A stretch of DNA of 7,975 nt from Pseudomonadota bacterium (GTDB taxonomy: Bacteria; Pseudomonadota; Gammaproteobacteria; Burkholderiales; Sulfuriferulaceae), in assembly GCA_021794855.1 (NCBI GenBank), contig JAJYPZ010000039.1:1-7975 (forward strand). Direction: 5' to 3'. A program made the position numbers and the translations under genes. The notes beneath the pieces are model-generated. The model saw only the letters and a program-made list of their open reading frames with translations. It was not told the origin of the DNA and did no database searches. Shown one piece after another: positions 1-6,787 of this stretch; within the stretch, counting starts at the first letter, position 1, and the number at the start of each line of letters is the position of its first letter.

Positions 1-288
1 CGTGACAAGCTGGTGGCCGATTTGAACGGGCTCGGTTTCGTCGTGCTGCCGTCGGCGGCGAATTTTATTTTCGCCCGGCATCCGCAATTCGAGGGTGAAC
101 GCCTGGCGTCCCTGTTGCGCGAGCGGCATATCATCGTCCGTCATTTTCGCCAGCCGCAACGCATTGCGCCGTTTTTGCGCATTACCATCGGTACCGATGC
201 GCAATGTCAGGCGCTGACGGACGTTCTGGCCGGGATCGTATCGGGAGGGGCGGAAACCGTTGCGCCGCAGGGCATCTCAAGTTGTTAA
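1..288 (+). CDS. hisC: Histidinol-phosphate aminotransferase, C-terminal part (5' end outside window)
   Basis: The frame is open from base 1 and ends at TAA 286-288, giving the last 95 residues of a protein usually about 350-370 residues long. HisC is a PLP-dependent class I/II aminotransferase that converts imidazole acetol phosphate plus glutamate to L-histidinol phosphate. What is visible is the C-terminal small domain: the stretch [11 protein letters not shown], then a [10 protein letters not shown] segment, then LRITIGT, whose arginine is the conserved substrate-carboxylate/phosphate-binding residue of this family. The PLP lysine lies upstream and is not in the window. A GTG at 13 is internal and not a real start. 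The identification rests on the C-terminal motifs plus the position directly before hisB. The last ~15 residues (after VLAGIVSGG) are a variable tail. It is followed by hisB after 31 bp. Confidence 0.9.
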   Translation, partial: RDKLVADLNGLGFVVLPSAANFIFARHPQFEGERLASLLRERHIIVRHFRQPQRIAPFLRITIGTDAQCQALTDVLAGIVSGGAETVAPQGISSC

Positions 289-319
289 TTAACGAGCCCT
301 AAGATACACTACAAATATT

Positions 320-904
320 ATGCGTACAGCTCAAATTACCCGCAATACACTGGAAACGCAGATTAGCGTAAAGCTGGATCTGGACGGAACAGGCAAAGGA
401 CTTTTTAATACCGGCGTTCCGTTTCTGGACCATATGCTCGACCAGATCGCCCGTCACGGCATCATCGATATCAGCATCGAGGCGGCGGGCGATTTGCATA
501 TCGACGCGCATCATACCGTTGAAGACATCGGTATTGCCTTGGGTCAGGCGCTGGCGCAGGCAGTCGGCGATAAAAAAAGTCTGCGGCGCTACGGTCATGC
601 TTACGTTCCGCTGGACGAAGCCCTGTCGCGCGTGGTGCTCGATCTATCCGGTCGCCCTGGCCTCGAATATCGGGTCGAATTTACCCGCGCTGCCATAGGG
701 CAGTTCGACGTCGATTTGATCCACGAATTTTTTCAGGGACTGGTGAACCACGCCGGCATCACTTTGCACATAGATAATTTGCACGGCGTCAATGCGCATC
801 ATCAGGCCGAAACCATATTCAAGGCATTCGGCCGCGCTTTGCGCATGGCGGTCGAGGTCGACCCCCGCATGAACGGCGTGCCTTCCACCAAAGGCACGCT
901 ATAG
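320..904 (+). CDS. hisB: Imidazoleglycerol-phosphate dehydratase
   Basis: HisB dehydrates imidazole glycerol phosphate to imidazole acetol phosphate in the cytoplasm. The 194-residue product is the usual length of the monofunctional enzyme; there is no N-terminal histidinol-phosphatase domain as in enteric HisB. Family motifs are all present: [13 protein letters not shown] (35-47), the metal-binding HHTVED (64-69), GRPGLEY (111-117), the second metal-binding HHQAE (160-164), and the terminal PSTKGTL. The two His-rich motifs build the di-manganese site in this family. ATG 320 is chosen because the protein then begins with the typical short segment [12 protein letters not shown]; no strong Shine-Dalgarno sequence precedes it, only an AT-rich stretch. 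It ends 1 bp before hisH, so translational coupling is likely. Nothing looks damaged. Confidence 0.97.
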   Translation: MRTAQITRNTLETQISVKLDLDGTGKGLFNTGVPFLDHMLDQIARHGIIDISIEAAGDLHIDAHHTVEDIGIALGQALAQAVGDKKSLRRYGHAYVPLDEALSRVVLDLSGRPGLEYRVEFTRAAIGQFDVDLIHEFFQGLVNHAGITLHIDNLHGVNAHHQAETIFKAFGRALRMAVEVDPRMNGVPSTKGTL

Positions 905-905
905 G

Positions 906-1613
906 ATGAACAGCAAGGTCGATATTGCCGTTATCGATTACGGCATGGGTAATTTACGCTCCGTATCCAAAGCCCTCGAACACGTAGCGCCGGATGCCGT
1001 CGTCGCAGTCACCGCCGACGCCGGCATCATCCGCGATGCCGCTCGCGTTGTCTTTCCCGGCGTAGGTGCGATGGCCGAATGCATGCACGAGTTGCGGCAG
1101 CGCGGTCTGGTGGAAGCAGTGCGCGATGCCGCCGCCAGCAAACCGTTTCTGGGCATCTGTCTGGGCATGCAGATGCTGTTCGAGCACAGCGAAGAAGGCG
1201 ATGCGGCCGGATTGGGCATATTGCCGGGGCGCGTGCGCCGCTTCGCCGACGCCGCCATGTACGACAACCGCAACGAGCGCCTCAAGGTTCCGCACATGGG
1301 CTGGAACGAAGTGCATCAAGCCATGCCCCACGCTCTCTGGCACGGTATAGCCGACGAAGCGCGATTCTATTTCGTCCACAGCTATTATGTGGAAGCCGGC
1401 GACCCCGCGATAGTCGGAGGTTATAGTCACTATCCCTTTCCGTTTACCTGCGCGGTCGCTGCCGGCAATATCTTTGCAGTACAATTCCATCCGGAAAAGA
1501 GCCAGTCGGCCGGACTTGCGCTACTCGCCAACTTTACGGCCTGGGACGGCAATCCGTCCGCCTCCGGCGTCGCTGTTGCGCAACTCGAATGTTCTGGGCT
1601 AACTTCTCCTTAA
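906..1613 (+). CDS. hisH: Imidazole glycerol phosphate synthase, glutaminase subunit
   Basis: HisH is a class I glutamine amidotransferase that releases ammonia from glutamine and channels it to HisF, with which it forms IGP synthase. Motifs seen: DYGMGNLRSV (11-20), PGVGAM (51-56, oxyanion region), the nucleophile elbow GICLGMQ with Cys85, and the catalytic His195 and Glu197 in QFHPEKSQ. All three catalytic residues are therefore present. At 235 residues it is longer than the usual ~200-215. The family's normal end is near NFTAW (209-213), and about 20 extra residues of Ala/Ser/Gly-rich, low-information sequence follow to TAA 1611-1613. The start ATG 906 lies 1 bp after the hisB stop, with a weak AAAGG 11 bp upstream inside hisB. 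It is followed by a 35-bp AT-rich gap, the largest gap within the his block, before hisA. Confidence 0.96.
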   Translation: MNSKVDIAVIDYGMGNLRSVSKALEHVAPDAVVAVTADAGIIRDAARVVFPGVGAMAECMHELRQRGLVEAVRDAAASKPFLGICLGMQMLFEHSEEGDAAGLGILPGRVRRFADAAMYDNRNERLKVPHMGWNEVHQAMPHALWHGIADEARFYFVHSYYVEAGDPAIVGGYSHYPFPFTCAVAAGNIFAVQFHPEKSQSAGLALLANFTAWDGNPSASGVAVAQLECSGLTSP

Positions 1614-1648
1614 TATTTTATGTTAATTGATTTAGATATCTCGTCATC

Positions 1649-2386
1649 ATGCTGATCATCCCTGCTATCGACCTCAAAGACGGTCATTGTGTGCGCCTCA
1701 AACAAGGTTTGATGGAGCAATCCACCGTATTTTCAGAAAATCCCGCCGAAATGGCCCGACATTGGCTTGAACAAGGGGTTCGGCGGCTGCATCTGGTCGA
1801 CCTCAACGGCGCTTTTGCCGGTAAGCCAGTTAACGGCAAAGCAATTCGCGACATAGTCGATGCGGTTGGTTCCGAAGTGCCGGTCCAGCTCGGCGGCGGC
1901 ATACGCGATCTCGATACGATTGCTCGGTATCTGGACAGCGGCGTACGCTACGTCATCATCGGCACCGCTGCGGTTAAAACCCCGGGATTTCTGCATGATG
2001 CATGCAATGCGTTTCCCGGCCAGATTATCGTCGGCCTCGACGCCAAAGACGGCAAGGTAGCGGTGAACGGCTGGTCCAAACTCACTCATCACGACGTCAT
2101 CGATCTGGCGCAAAAATTCCAGAATTACGGCGTCGAAGCGGTGATTTATACCGATATCGGCCGCGACGGCATGCTCTCCGGCGTCAATATCGAGGCTACG
2201 GTGACGCTGGCGCGCGCGATTACCATTCCGGTCATAGCCAGCGGCGGCATCACCAATTTGGACGACGTGCGCAATTTATGCGCCGTCGAGCACGAAGGCA
2301 TCAGCGGCGCGATAACGGGCAGGGCGATCTACGAAGGCACGCTCGATTTCGCTGCGGCGCAGGCGCTCGCGGACGAGCTGGCGTAA
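1649..2386 (+). CDS. hisA: ProFAR isomerase (HisA, TIM barrel)
   Basis: HisA is the 1-(5-phosphoribosyl)-5-[(5-phosphoribosylamino)methylideneamino]imidazole-4-carboxamide isomerase. It performs the Amadori rearrangement of ProFAR to PRFAR, the substrate of HisF. The protein has 245 residues, normal for the family, and forms a (beta/alpha)8 barrel. Visible motifs are PAIDLKDG with catalytic Asp8, QLGGGIRD (80-87), GLDAKDG with the second catalytic Asp131, YTDIGRDGM (167-175), the phosphate-binding PVIASGGI, and [14 protein letters not shown] near the C-terminus. The two half-barrel phosphate-binding Gly motifs show the usual internal duplication shared with HisF. ATG 1649 gives the canonical MLIIPAIDL start; the upstream gap has no clear Shine-Dalgarno sequence. 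The stop codon TAA shares its last A with the hisF start. Confidence 0.97.
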   Translation: MLIIPAIDLKDGHCVRLKQGLMEQSTVFSENPAEMARHWLEQGVRRLHLVDLNGAFAGKPVNGKAIRDIVDAVGSEVPVQLGGGIRDLDTIARYLDSGVRYVIIGTAAVKTPGFLHDACNAFPGQIIVGLDAKDGKVAVNGWSKLTHHDVIDLAQKFQNYGVEAVIYTDIGRDGMLSGVNIEATVTLARAITIPVIASGGITNLDDVRNLCAVEHEGISGAITGRAIYEGTLDFAAAQALADELA

Positions 2387-3147
2387 TGGGACTGGCCAAG
2401 CGCATCATTCCTTGTCTCGACGTCAGTGCAGGTCGCGTCGTCAAGGGGGTGCATTTTGTCGGTCTGCGCGATGCGGGCGATCCGGTGGAAATCGCCCGGC
2501 GCTACGATCGCGAAGGCGCAGACGAGCTGACGTTCCTGGATATTACCGCCAGCATCGAGCAGCGCGACCTGATTCTGCCTATCATAGAAGCGGTCGCCTC
2601 CGAAGTGTTTATACCCCTGACGGTGGGCGGCGGGGTGCGTGAAGTGAACGACGTACGGCGCCTGCTCAATGCCGGCGCCGACAAGGTCAGCATCAATACG
2701 ACGGCGGTGACGAATCCGCGTATCGTCGCCGATGCCGCCTCGCGTTTCGGTTCGCAATGCATCGTCGTCGCGATCGACGCCAAAGCGAACGAAAACGGCG
2801 ACTGGGAAGTATTTATACACGGCGGTCGTACCGCTACCGGACTGGATGCGATCGACTGGGCGGTTAAAATGCAGGCACTGGGAGCAGGGGAAATTCTGCT
2901 GACCAGCATCGACCGCGACGGCACCAAAAGCGGCTTCAACATTCCGCTGACCAGTGCCGTTGCCGAAGCCGTCAGCATACCGGTGATCGCCAGCGGCGGC
3001 GTAGGTACTCTGCAGCATCTGTCCGATGGTATACTTTTAGGCCGCGCCGATGCGGTACTGGCAGCGAGTATCTTTCATTTCGGCGAATATTCGGTACAGG
3101 ACGCCAAAGAACACATGAAACGAAACGGAATAGAGGTGAGACAATGA
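2386..3147 (+). CDS. hisF: Imidazole glycerol phosphate synthase, cyclase subunit
   Basis: HisF uses ammonia from HisH to convert PRFAR to imidazole glycerol phosphate and AICAR, the latter linking to purine synthesis. The protein has 253 residues. The same open frame extends far upstream (to 2002) inside hisA, but the true start is ATG 2386, because it yields the family's N-terminus [12 protein letters not shown] and overlaps the hisA stop as TAATG. Catalytic aspartates are Asp12 (PCLD) and Asp131 (VVAIDAK). Other barrel motifs include [11 protein letters not shown] (46-56), PLTVGGGVR (77-85), ADKVSINT (98-105), [11 protein letters not shown] and PVIASGGVG. It ends NGIEVRQ with TGA 3145-3147 overlapping the hisI start. 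The wording around residues 30-130 is close to that of betaproteobacterial HisF (from memory, not from a search). Confidence 0.97.
   Translation: MGLAKRIIPCLDVSAGRVVKGVHFVGLRDAGDPVEIARRYDREGADELTFLDITASIEQRDLILPIIEAVASEVFIPLTVGGGVREVNDVRRLLNAGADKVSINTTAVTNPRIVADAASRFGSQCIVVAIDAKANENGDWEVFIHGGRTATGLDAIDWAVKMQALGAGEILLTSIDRDGTKSGFNIPLTSAVAEAVSIPVIASGGVGTLQHLSDGILLGRADAVLAASIFHFGEYSVQDAKEHMKRNGIEVRQ
3133..3139 (+). promoter_or_regulatory. Ribosome binding site of hisI
   Basis: GAGGTGA is a 7-base match to the complement of the 16S rRNA 3' end, 4 bases before ATG 3144. It lies inside the end of hisF and fixes the hisI start at the ATGA overlap. Most of the his genes here lack so clear a site. 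Confidence 0.75.
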
Positions 3148-3542
3148 ATGCGCAGGAGAGTCATTGGCTCAGTAAGATCAACTGGTCGGATATCGGTCTG
3201 GTCAACGTCATCACCCAGGATGTACATACCAATGTCGTGCTGATGGTGGCCTGGATGAATCGTGATGCGCTGAAACGGACGGTCGTGTCGGGCGAGGCCG
3301 TGTACTGGTCGCGTTCGCGGAAAAAACTCTGGCACAAAGGGGAAGAATCCGGCCACACGCAGAAGGTACACGAGATCCGACTCGATTGCGACGGCGATGT
3401 GATTTTGCTGAAAGTTGAACAAGTAGGCGGTATAAGCTGTCATACTGGACGTCACGATTGTTTTTTCCAGAAGCTGGAAAATAACGAATGGGTCGTTACC
3501 GAGCCGGTGTTGAAAAATCCGGCAGAAATTTATAAATCATGA
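3144..3542 (+). CDS. hisI: Phosphoribosyl-AMP cyclohydrolase
   Basis: HisI opens the purine ring of PR-AMP to give ProFAR, the third step of histidine synthesis. It is monofunctional here (132 residues); the pyrophosphatase domain found fused in enteric HisIE is the separate next gene. Seen in the sequence: VVLMVAWMN (31-39), [18 protein letters not shown] (53-70), the metal-binding DCDGD (81-85, with Asp81, Asp83, Asp85 and zinc ligand Cys82), and [14 protein letters not shown] with zinc ligands Cys99 and Cys106. All expected metal ligands are present. The start ATG 3144 overlaps the hisF stop by 4 bp and has a strong Shine-Dalgarno sequence. The stop TGA overlaps hisE by 4 bp. Confidence 0.97.
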   Translation: MNAQESHWLSKINWSDIGLVNVITQDVHTNVVLMVAWMNRDALKRTVVSGEAVYWSRSRKKLWHKGEESGHTQKVHEIRLDCDGDVILLKVEQVGGISCHTGRHDCFFQKLENNEWVVTEPVLKNPAEIYKS

Positions 3543-3862
3543 GCGATATACTGGACAGGCTAGGCGCGACGCTAGTGGCGCGTAAATCGGCCGCGGCGGA
3601 CTCGTCCTACGTCGCCAGTCTGTATGCAAAAGGCCTTGACAGCATACTTAAAAAAATCGCCGAGGAAGCCGCCGAAACCATCATGGCGGCCAAAGATGGC
3701 GATATGGACCAGATCGTGTACGAAGTGGCCGATTTGTGGTTCCACAGCATGATATTGCTGGCAGACCGCGGGCTAAGCCCGCAGGACGTATTGAACGAGC
3801 TCGCTCGGCGCGAAGGCGTGTCGGGGCATAGCGAAAAAGCCAGCCGCAAGGATGTGACATGA
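3539..3862 (+). CDS. hisE: Phosphoribosyl-ATP pyrophosphatase
   Basis: HisE hydrolyses PR-ATP to PR-AMP and pyrophosphate, the second step of histidine synthesis. It has 107 residues and is all-alpha, of the MazG-like NTP pyrophosphohydrolase fold. The Mg-binding signature is visible as [12 protein letters not shown] (41-52, acidic residues Glu42, Glu43, Glu46) and YEVADLWFH (61-69, with Glu62 and Asp65). The C-terminal [18 protein letters not shown] segment is typical of stand-alone HisE. ATG 3539 overlaps hisI TGA (ATGA) with no clear Shine-Dalgarno sequence, so re-initiation by terminating ribosomes is the likely mode. It overlaps the HIT gene start by the same 4-bp arrangement. Confidence 0.96.
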   Translation: MSDILDRLGATLVARKSAAADSSYVASLYAKGLDSILKKIAEEAAETIMAAKDGDMDQIVYEVADLWFHSMILLADRGLSPQDVLNELARREGVSGHSEKASRKDVT

Positions 3863-4194
3863 GCGAATGCGTATTCTGTAAAATCGTCGACGGCGAATTG
3901 CCGAGTCGAAAAGTCTACGAAGACGAAGAAATACTGGCTTTTCACGATATCAGCCCGCTGGCGGCGGTACATTTGTTGATTATTCCCAAAGTGCATATTA
4001 CTTCGCTGGCGGATTGCACTTCGGAACATCAGGATTTGCTCGGCCGGATGCTGTTGCTTGCACCGCGGCTGGCTAAAGAGCACGGTCTGGACGCGGGCTT
4101 TCGTACCATTATCAACACCGGGCGCGGCGGCGGCCAGACCGTATTTCATTTGCATATAAACATGTTCGGCGGCGACAGGCCGGTACAAAGCTAA
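3859..4194 (+). CDS. hinT: HIT-family purine nucleotide hydrolase (HinT-like), third triad His replaced by Asn
   Basis: This 111-residue protein belongs to the histidine triad superfamily; HinT members hydrolyse AMP-lysine and other purine phosphoramidates and are often encoded between hisE and tatA in proteobacteria. Seen: [13 protein letters not shown] with a CxxC pair (Cys4, Cys7), [20 protein letters not shown] (28-47), [21 protein letters not shown] (86-105). The family motif is His-x-His-x-His-x-x. Here it reads HLHINMF, so His97 and His99 (the middle, nucleophilic one) are kept but the third position is Asn101 (codon AAC, 4159-4161). The C-terminus after GGDRPVQS is short. The start ATG overlaps hisE by 4 bp. 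Activity is probably kept because the nucleophile remains, but this is inference. The role in the his operon is not established. Confidence 0.9.
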   Translation: MSECVFCKIVDGELPSRKVYEDEEILAFHDISPLAAVHLLIIPKVHITSLADCTSEHQDLLGRMLLLAPRLAKEHGLDAGFRTIINTGRGGGQTVFHLHINMFGGDRPVQS

Positions 4195-4197
4195 TCG

Positions 4198-4204
4198 AAG
4201 GAGG
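4198..4204 (+). promoter_or_regulatory. Consensus ribosome binding site of tatA
   Basis: AAGGAGG, a full Shine-Dalgarno match, sits 4 bases before ATG 4209 in the only small gap (14 bp) between the his block and the tat block. TatA is needed in large excess over TatB and TatC in known systems; a strong site here would serve that (inference). Confidence 0.85.
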
Positions 4205-4208
4205 CAGT

Positions 4209-4421
4209 ATGGGCAGCTTCAGTATATGGCATTGGTTAATCGTATTGGTGATCGTACTGGTGATATTCGGCACGAAAAAATTACGCAATATCGGCGGCGA
4301 TCTCGGCGGCGCAGTCAAAAACTTTAAGGAAGCCATGAAAGAAGGCGAAGCGGGCCGGCTTGAAGAACAAAATACGCCGCATACCATGGAAGGCGAAGTC
4401 AAAGAAAAAACCAAGGTATAA
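4209..4421 (+). CDS. tatA: Sec-independent protein translocase subunit TatA
   Basis: TatA forms the pore-like or membrane-weakening oligomer of the twin-arginine pathway, which exports folded, often cofactor-bearing proteins across the inner membrane. The 70-residue product shows the standard layout: short N-terminus, one transmembrane helix (about 6-20, [15 protein letters not shown]), the FG hinge (Phe20-Gly21), a basic amphipathic helix ([22 protein letters not shown], about 23-44), and a charged, probably disordered tail. It starts after a perfect Shine-Dalgarno sequence. tatB follows after 2 bp. The first residue after Met is Gly and lacks the acidic residue near position 8 that TatB has, which agrees with the TatA assignment. 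Confidence 0.96.
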   Translation: MGSFSIWHWLIVLVIVLVIFGTKKLRNIGGDLGGAVKNFKEAMKEGEAGRLEEQNTPHTMEGEVKEKTKV

Positions 4422-4423
4422 CC

Positions 4424-4915
4424 ATGTTTGGCGTAGGTTTTTCCGAACTCTTGCTGATAGGCATCGTGGCTTTGGTCGTGATCGGCCCTGAACGCCTGCC
4501 TAAAGTCGCACGTACCGCGGGTTTGCTGCTGGGACGTTTGCAGCGTTATGTGGCAACGGTCAAAGCCGATATTTCGCAGGAAATGCAGCTGGAGGAACTG
4601 CATCGAGCCAGTGCATCCCTGAAAGAAAGCATGCAGAACACCCGGCAAGAGATAGGCAGCGCTATCAGCGATCTGCATCAAAGCATCCATATTCCTCCCG
4701 ACGCGGCAGAAAACCCGGAAATGCCGAGTATCCTGAAGGCTGACAATGCCGCGACAGGCAGCACAACAGAAGCAACCGAAGACAGCAGGCAAATCGAATT
4801 GCCGCTGGGAACGCCCGGCGTCACGACAGAGCACGCCGTATCGCAGCATTTCGCTGCTCATCAGCCGCCGGCCGAACAAAACGTCCATACCGATAAGACT
4901 GATCCTGCCGCATGA
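4424..4915 (+). CDS. tatB: Sec-independent protein translocase subunit TatB
   Basis: TatB with TatC forms the receptor for twin-arginine signal peptides. The protein has 163 residues. The N-terminus MFGVGFSELLLIGIVALVVIGPERLP is diagnostic: Glu8 inside the membrane helix (about 5-20), then the GPERLP hinge (21-26) and a long amphipathic helix (about 27-75). From about 90 on, the tail is rich in Ala, Thr, Glu and Pro and is likely disordered, as usual for TatB. AAGGT (4413-4417) precedes the start by 6 bases. TGA 4913-4915 overlaps the tatC start as ATGA. Confidence 0.96.
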   Translation: MFGVGFSELLLIGIVALVVIGPERLPKVARTAGLLLGRLQRYVATVKADISQEMQLEELHRASASLKESMQNTRQEIGSAISDLHQSIHIPPDAAENPEMPSILKADNAATGSTTEATEDSRQIELPLGTPGVTTEHAVSQHFAAHQPPAEQNVHTDKTDPAA

Positions 4916-5703
4916 GTGATAGCGAACTGCAGGAAAGTTTTATTTCCCATTTGATCGAATTGCGCAACCGCCTGCTGCGCGCGATATTGTCGGTGGTGAT
5001 CGTATTTCTTGGTTTGTTTCACTGGGCCAATCAGCTCTACAGCCTGCTGGCCCGACCCTTGTTGCGGGCATTGCCCAAAGGCGGCCAGCTTATCGCCACG
5101 GAAGTCACAGCGCCTTTTTTCGTCCCGCTCAAGGTCACCATGATGGCGGCCTTCCTGATTGCCCTGCCATATATTCTCTATCAAATCTGGGCGTTTATCG
5201 CCCCCGGCTTGTACTCGCATGAAAAGCGTCTGGGCGTCCCGCTCATTATCGCCAGCGTAATACTGTTCTTTTGCGGTATGTCTTTCGCCTATTTTCTGGT
5301 ATTTCCTATCGTTTTCGGCTTCATTACCGGCGTCGCGCCCGTAGGCGTAGCGGTCATGACCGATATCAGCAAATATCTTGATTTCGTTATGACCATGTTT
5401 CTGGCATTCGGCATTACTTTCGAAGTGCCGGTCGTCGTCGTCCTGCTCGTTAAAGCCGGACTCGTCAGCGTCGCCAAACTGCGTGAAGTCCGACCCTACG
5501 TCATCGTCGGCGCTTTCATCGTCGGCGCAATTTTCACCCCACCCGACGTCGTATCGCAAACCATGCTTGCATTGCCGCTGTGGCTGCTCTATGAAGCGGG
5601 AATTATCGTTGCGAGCTTCGTCAGCCAGCCTGCGCCTGCCGAAGAGGATTATCAGCCGCTTACCGATGCGGAAATGGAAAGCGAGCTTGACAAAACTGAG
5701 TAG
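4912..5703 (+). CDS. tatC: Sec-independent protein translocase subunit TatC
   Basis: TatC is the polytopic core of the Tat receptor and binds the twin-arginine signal peptide on its cytoplasmic face. The 263-residue protein has six predicted membrane segments (about 21-42, 72-93, 110-135, 155-180, 194-211, 215-235). Family marks: SHLIELRNRLLR (12-23, with Glu16), the WAFIAPGLYSHEKR loop (93-106, with Phe95 and Glu104, the signal-binding region), Glu171 in TM4, and FTPPDVVSQ (208-216, with Asp212) before WLLYE. The C-tail (about 240-263) is acidic and cytoplasmic. It starts at the ATGA overlap with tatB. Its stop codon TAG is the first point touched by the repeat cluster of the downstream mobile zone, yet the protein reads as full length. 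Confidence 0.97.
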   Translation: MSDSELQESFISHLIELRNRLLRAILSVVIVFLGLFHWANQLYSLLARPLLRALPKGGQLIATEVTAPFFVPLKVTMMAAFLIALPYILYQIWAFIAPGLYSHEKRLGVPLIIASVILFFCGMSFAYFLVFPIVFGFITGVAPVGVAVMTDISKYLDFVMTMFLAFGITFEVPVVVVLLVKAGLVSVAKLREVRPYVIVGAFIVGAIFTPPDVVSQTMLALPLWLLYEAGIIVASFVSQPAPAEEDYQPLTDAEMESELDKTE

Positions 5704-5735
5704 GGGTCAGGCGGGGTCAGGTCAGGCGGGGTCAG
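5703..5735 (+). repeat. GGGGTCAG direct-repeat cluster at tatC 3' end
   Basis: GGGGTCAG occurs exactly at 5703-5710, 5713-5720 and 5728-5735, with a further GGTCAGGC at 5720-5727. The first G is the last base of the tatC stop codon. Repeats of this kind are not part of tatC and sit at the outer flank of the RAYT module, beside its inverted repeat. I infer they belong to that module; what they bind is unknown. Confidence 0.8.
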
Positions 5736-5736
5736 A

Positions 5737-5752
5737 TCTAACATTCTAACAT
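5737..5752. repeat. Left inverted repeat of RAYT module (tandem TCTAACAT x2)
   Basis: TCTAACAT occurs twice head to tail, giving a 16-base unit. Its reverse complement matches 6772-6787 at 15 of 16 bases. It lies 11 bp beyond the RAYT stop codon. Confidence 0.8.
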
Positions 5753-5763
5753 CGCACCGTTAT

Positions 5764-6618
5764 TTATTCGCTTTTATTCTTCATTCCCTCAAATTGCCGT
5801 AAAGCACGACTTACTGTCATATAGTGAATATTGAACCCGTCGGCGATTTCTGTCATGGTATAGGCCCCTGAAAGATAAGCCTGTGCTATCGCTTCATTTC
5901 TTATGGGATAGTGTTTCTGATATTCAGTCAGGGATAAGGCAACCGCTTTGCGCTGGGCCTTCGAAACTTCACGCAAAGCTTCGGGTTTATTTGGCTGCTG
6001 AAAATGTGCCACAAAAATATCATCGCCGAGTAATAATTGATGTCTGGCATTACGGATCGGGCTAGGCAATCCTTTCCCCGCTTTGATAAATTGATAATAC
6101 CTTTGGCGTGCTTCTTCTCTCTCCGTTCCAAATCGGCTAAGTAACCAATCCGTGTCCAGCCATGCTGGTGCCGGTGCGAGTCCCATAATAGAGCAGTAAC
6201 TGCTCCAGTGCCATTCTTCAAGCGATTCCACCATGCGCGCGCGTATCGGATTCAGTATCACATAACGGGATAACTCCAGTAAATAAGATTCCTTTTGTAC
6301 CAAAATCGCCTTATATCTGCCTTGAAAAAGATGGCCTACCAAACTATGGCGACGATTGACACGTTGTGTATAAATTCCGTTTAACTGCTGCATTCCCCGC
6401 GATAAATTACCATCTATCGTCTCAACCAATAAATGATAATGATTAGTCATCTGGCAAAATGCATGCACTACCCAATTAAATCGTGTGCAAATATCTCCCA
6501 GCAAATCCAGCCAATCGTCACGATCTTTTTCGCTTAAGAAAATATTCCCTTGACGATCTCCGCGAGCGGTTACATGATATAACGCCCCAGAAAATTCTAA
6601 CCTTAGCGGTCTAGCCAT
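5764..6618 (-). CDS. REP-associated tyrosine transposase (RAYT, Y1/HUH type)
   Basis: This gene encodes a 284-residue single-strand-specific HUH endonuclease of the IS200/IS605-like Y1 transposase superfamily, RAYT branch. Seen: the signature N-terminus MARPLRLEF then GALYHVTARGD (11-21), the HUH metal-binding motif in MTNHYHLLVE (His60, His62), and RYVILNPIRARMVE (118-131), with Tyr119 as the likely nucleophile. The C-terminus (about 235-278) reads as a helix-turn-helix (AYTMTEIADGFNIHYMTVSR). The frame also opens 14 codons further upstream (6660), but ATG 6618 is preferred because MARPLR is the typical family start. Neither has a clear Shine-Dalgarno sequence. The gene is intact. It is AT-richer than its neighbours and faces the tat operon, signs of transfer. 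RAYTs process REP/BIME hairpins in known cases; the target here is unknown. Confidence 0.9.
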   Translation of the reverse strand: MARPLRLEFSGALYHVTARGDRQGNIFLSEKDRDDWLDLLGDICTRFNWVVHAFCQMTNHYHLLVETIDGNLSRGMQQLNGIYTQRVNRRHSLVGHLFQGRYKAILVQKESYLLELSRYVILNPIRARMVESLEEWHWSSYCSIMGLAPAPAWLDTDWLLSRFGTEREEARQRYYQFIKAGKGLPSPIRNARHQLLLGDDIFVAHFQQPNKPEALREVSKAQRKAVALSLTEYQKHYPIRNEAIAQAYLSGAYTMTEIADGFNIHYMTVSRALRQFEGMKNKSE

Positions 6619-6771
6619 GATGTATATTACCCAATTATGTACAATTGAATAATATATCATTATTGATTAATTTTAAAAGGTTAAACGCGCTGGTTTTTAT
6701 AAAGTTAAAATTGTAATTAAGCGCTGAAACGTAAGGGCTTCTGAACTAATCCCCGCTCGCTTTTATTTGAA

Positions 6772-6787
6772 ATGTTGGAATGTTAGA
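6772..6787. repeat. Right inverted repeat of RAYT module
   Basis: ATGTTGGAATGTTAGA is two tandem copies of an 8-mer differing at one base (ATGTTGGA, ATGTTAGA). It is the reverse complement of the left repeat at 5737-5752 except for one base (6777). Confidence 0.8.

Noticed and set aside
289..319. Promoter between hisC and hisB
   Set aside because: The 31-bp AT-rich gap offers loose -10-like hexamers but no -35 partner; operon read-through explains expression.
2002..2385. Open frame upstream of and continuous with hisF
   Set aside because: It is the +1 shadow of hisA, giving an Arg-rich product without family features; hisF begins at ATG 2386.
4112..4888. 258-codon open frame on the - strand across hinT-tatB
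   Set aside because: It lies opposite three genes with clear family motifs, and its product is Cys/Arg/Ser-rich without recognisable domains.
4861..5559. 232-codon open frame on the - strand across tatC
   Set aside because: It is the antisense of the tatC membrane-protein codons, giving an Asp/Gln/His-rich product typical of such shadows.
5704..5760. Intrinsic terminator after tatC, or a CRISPR-like array
   Set aside because: There is no GC-rich hairpin followed by a T-run, and the repeats are 8-mers with irregular short spacing rather than repeat-spacer units.
6632..6647. CAATT-N6-AATTG dyad before the RAYT gene as an operator
   Set aside because: The arms are only 5 bp of AT-rich sequence; such dyads are expected by chance here.
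6619..6660. 14-codon N-terminal extension of the RAYT protein (start at 6660)
   Set aside because: MIYYSIVHNWVIYI precedes the typical MARPLR start, is translated from AT-rich DNA and has no Shine-Dalgarno sequence.
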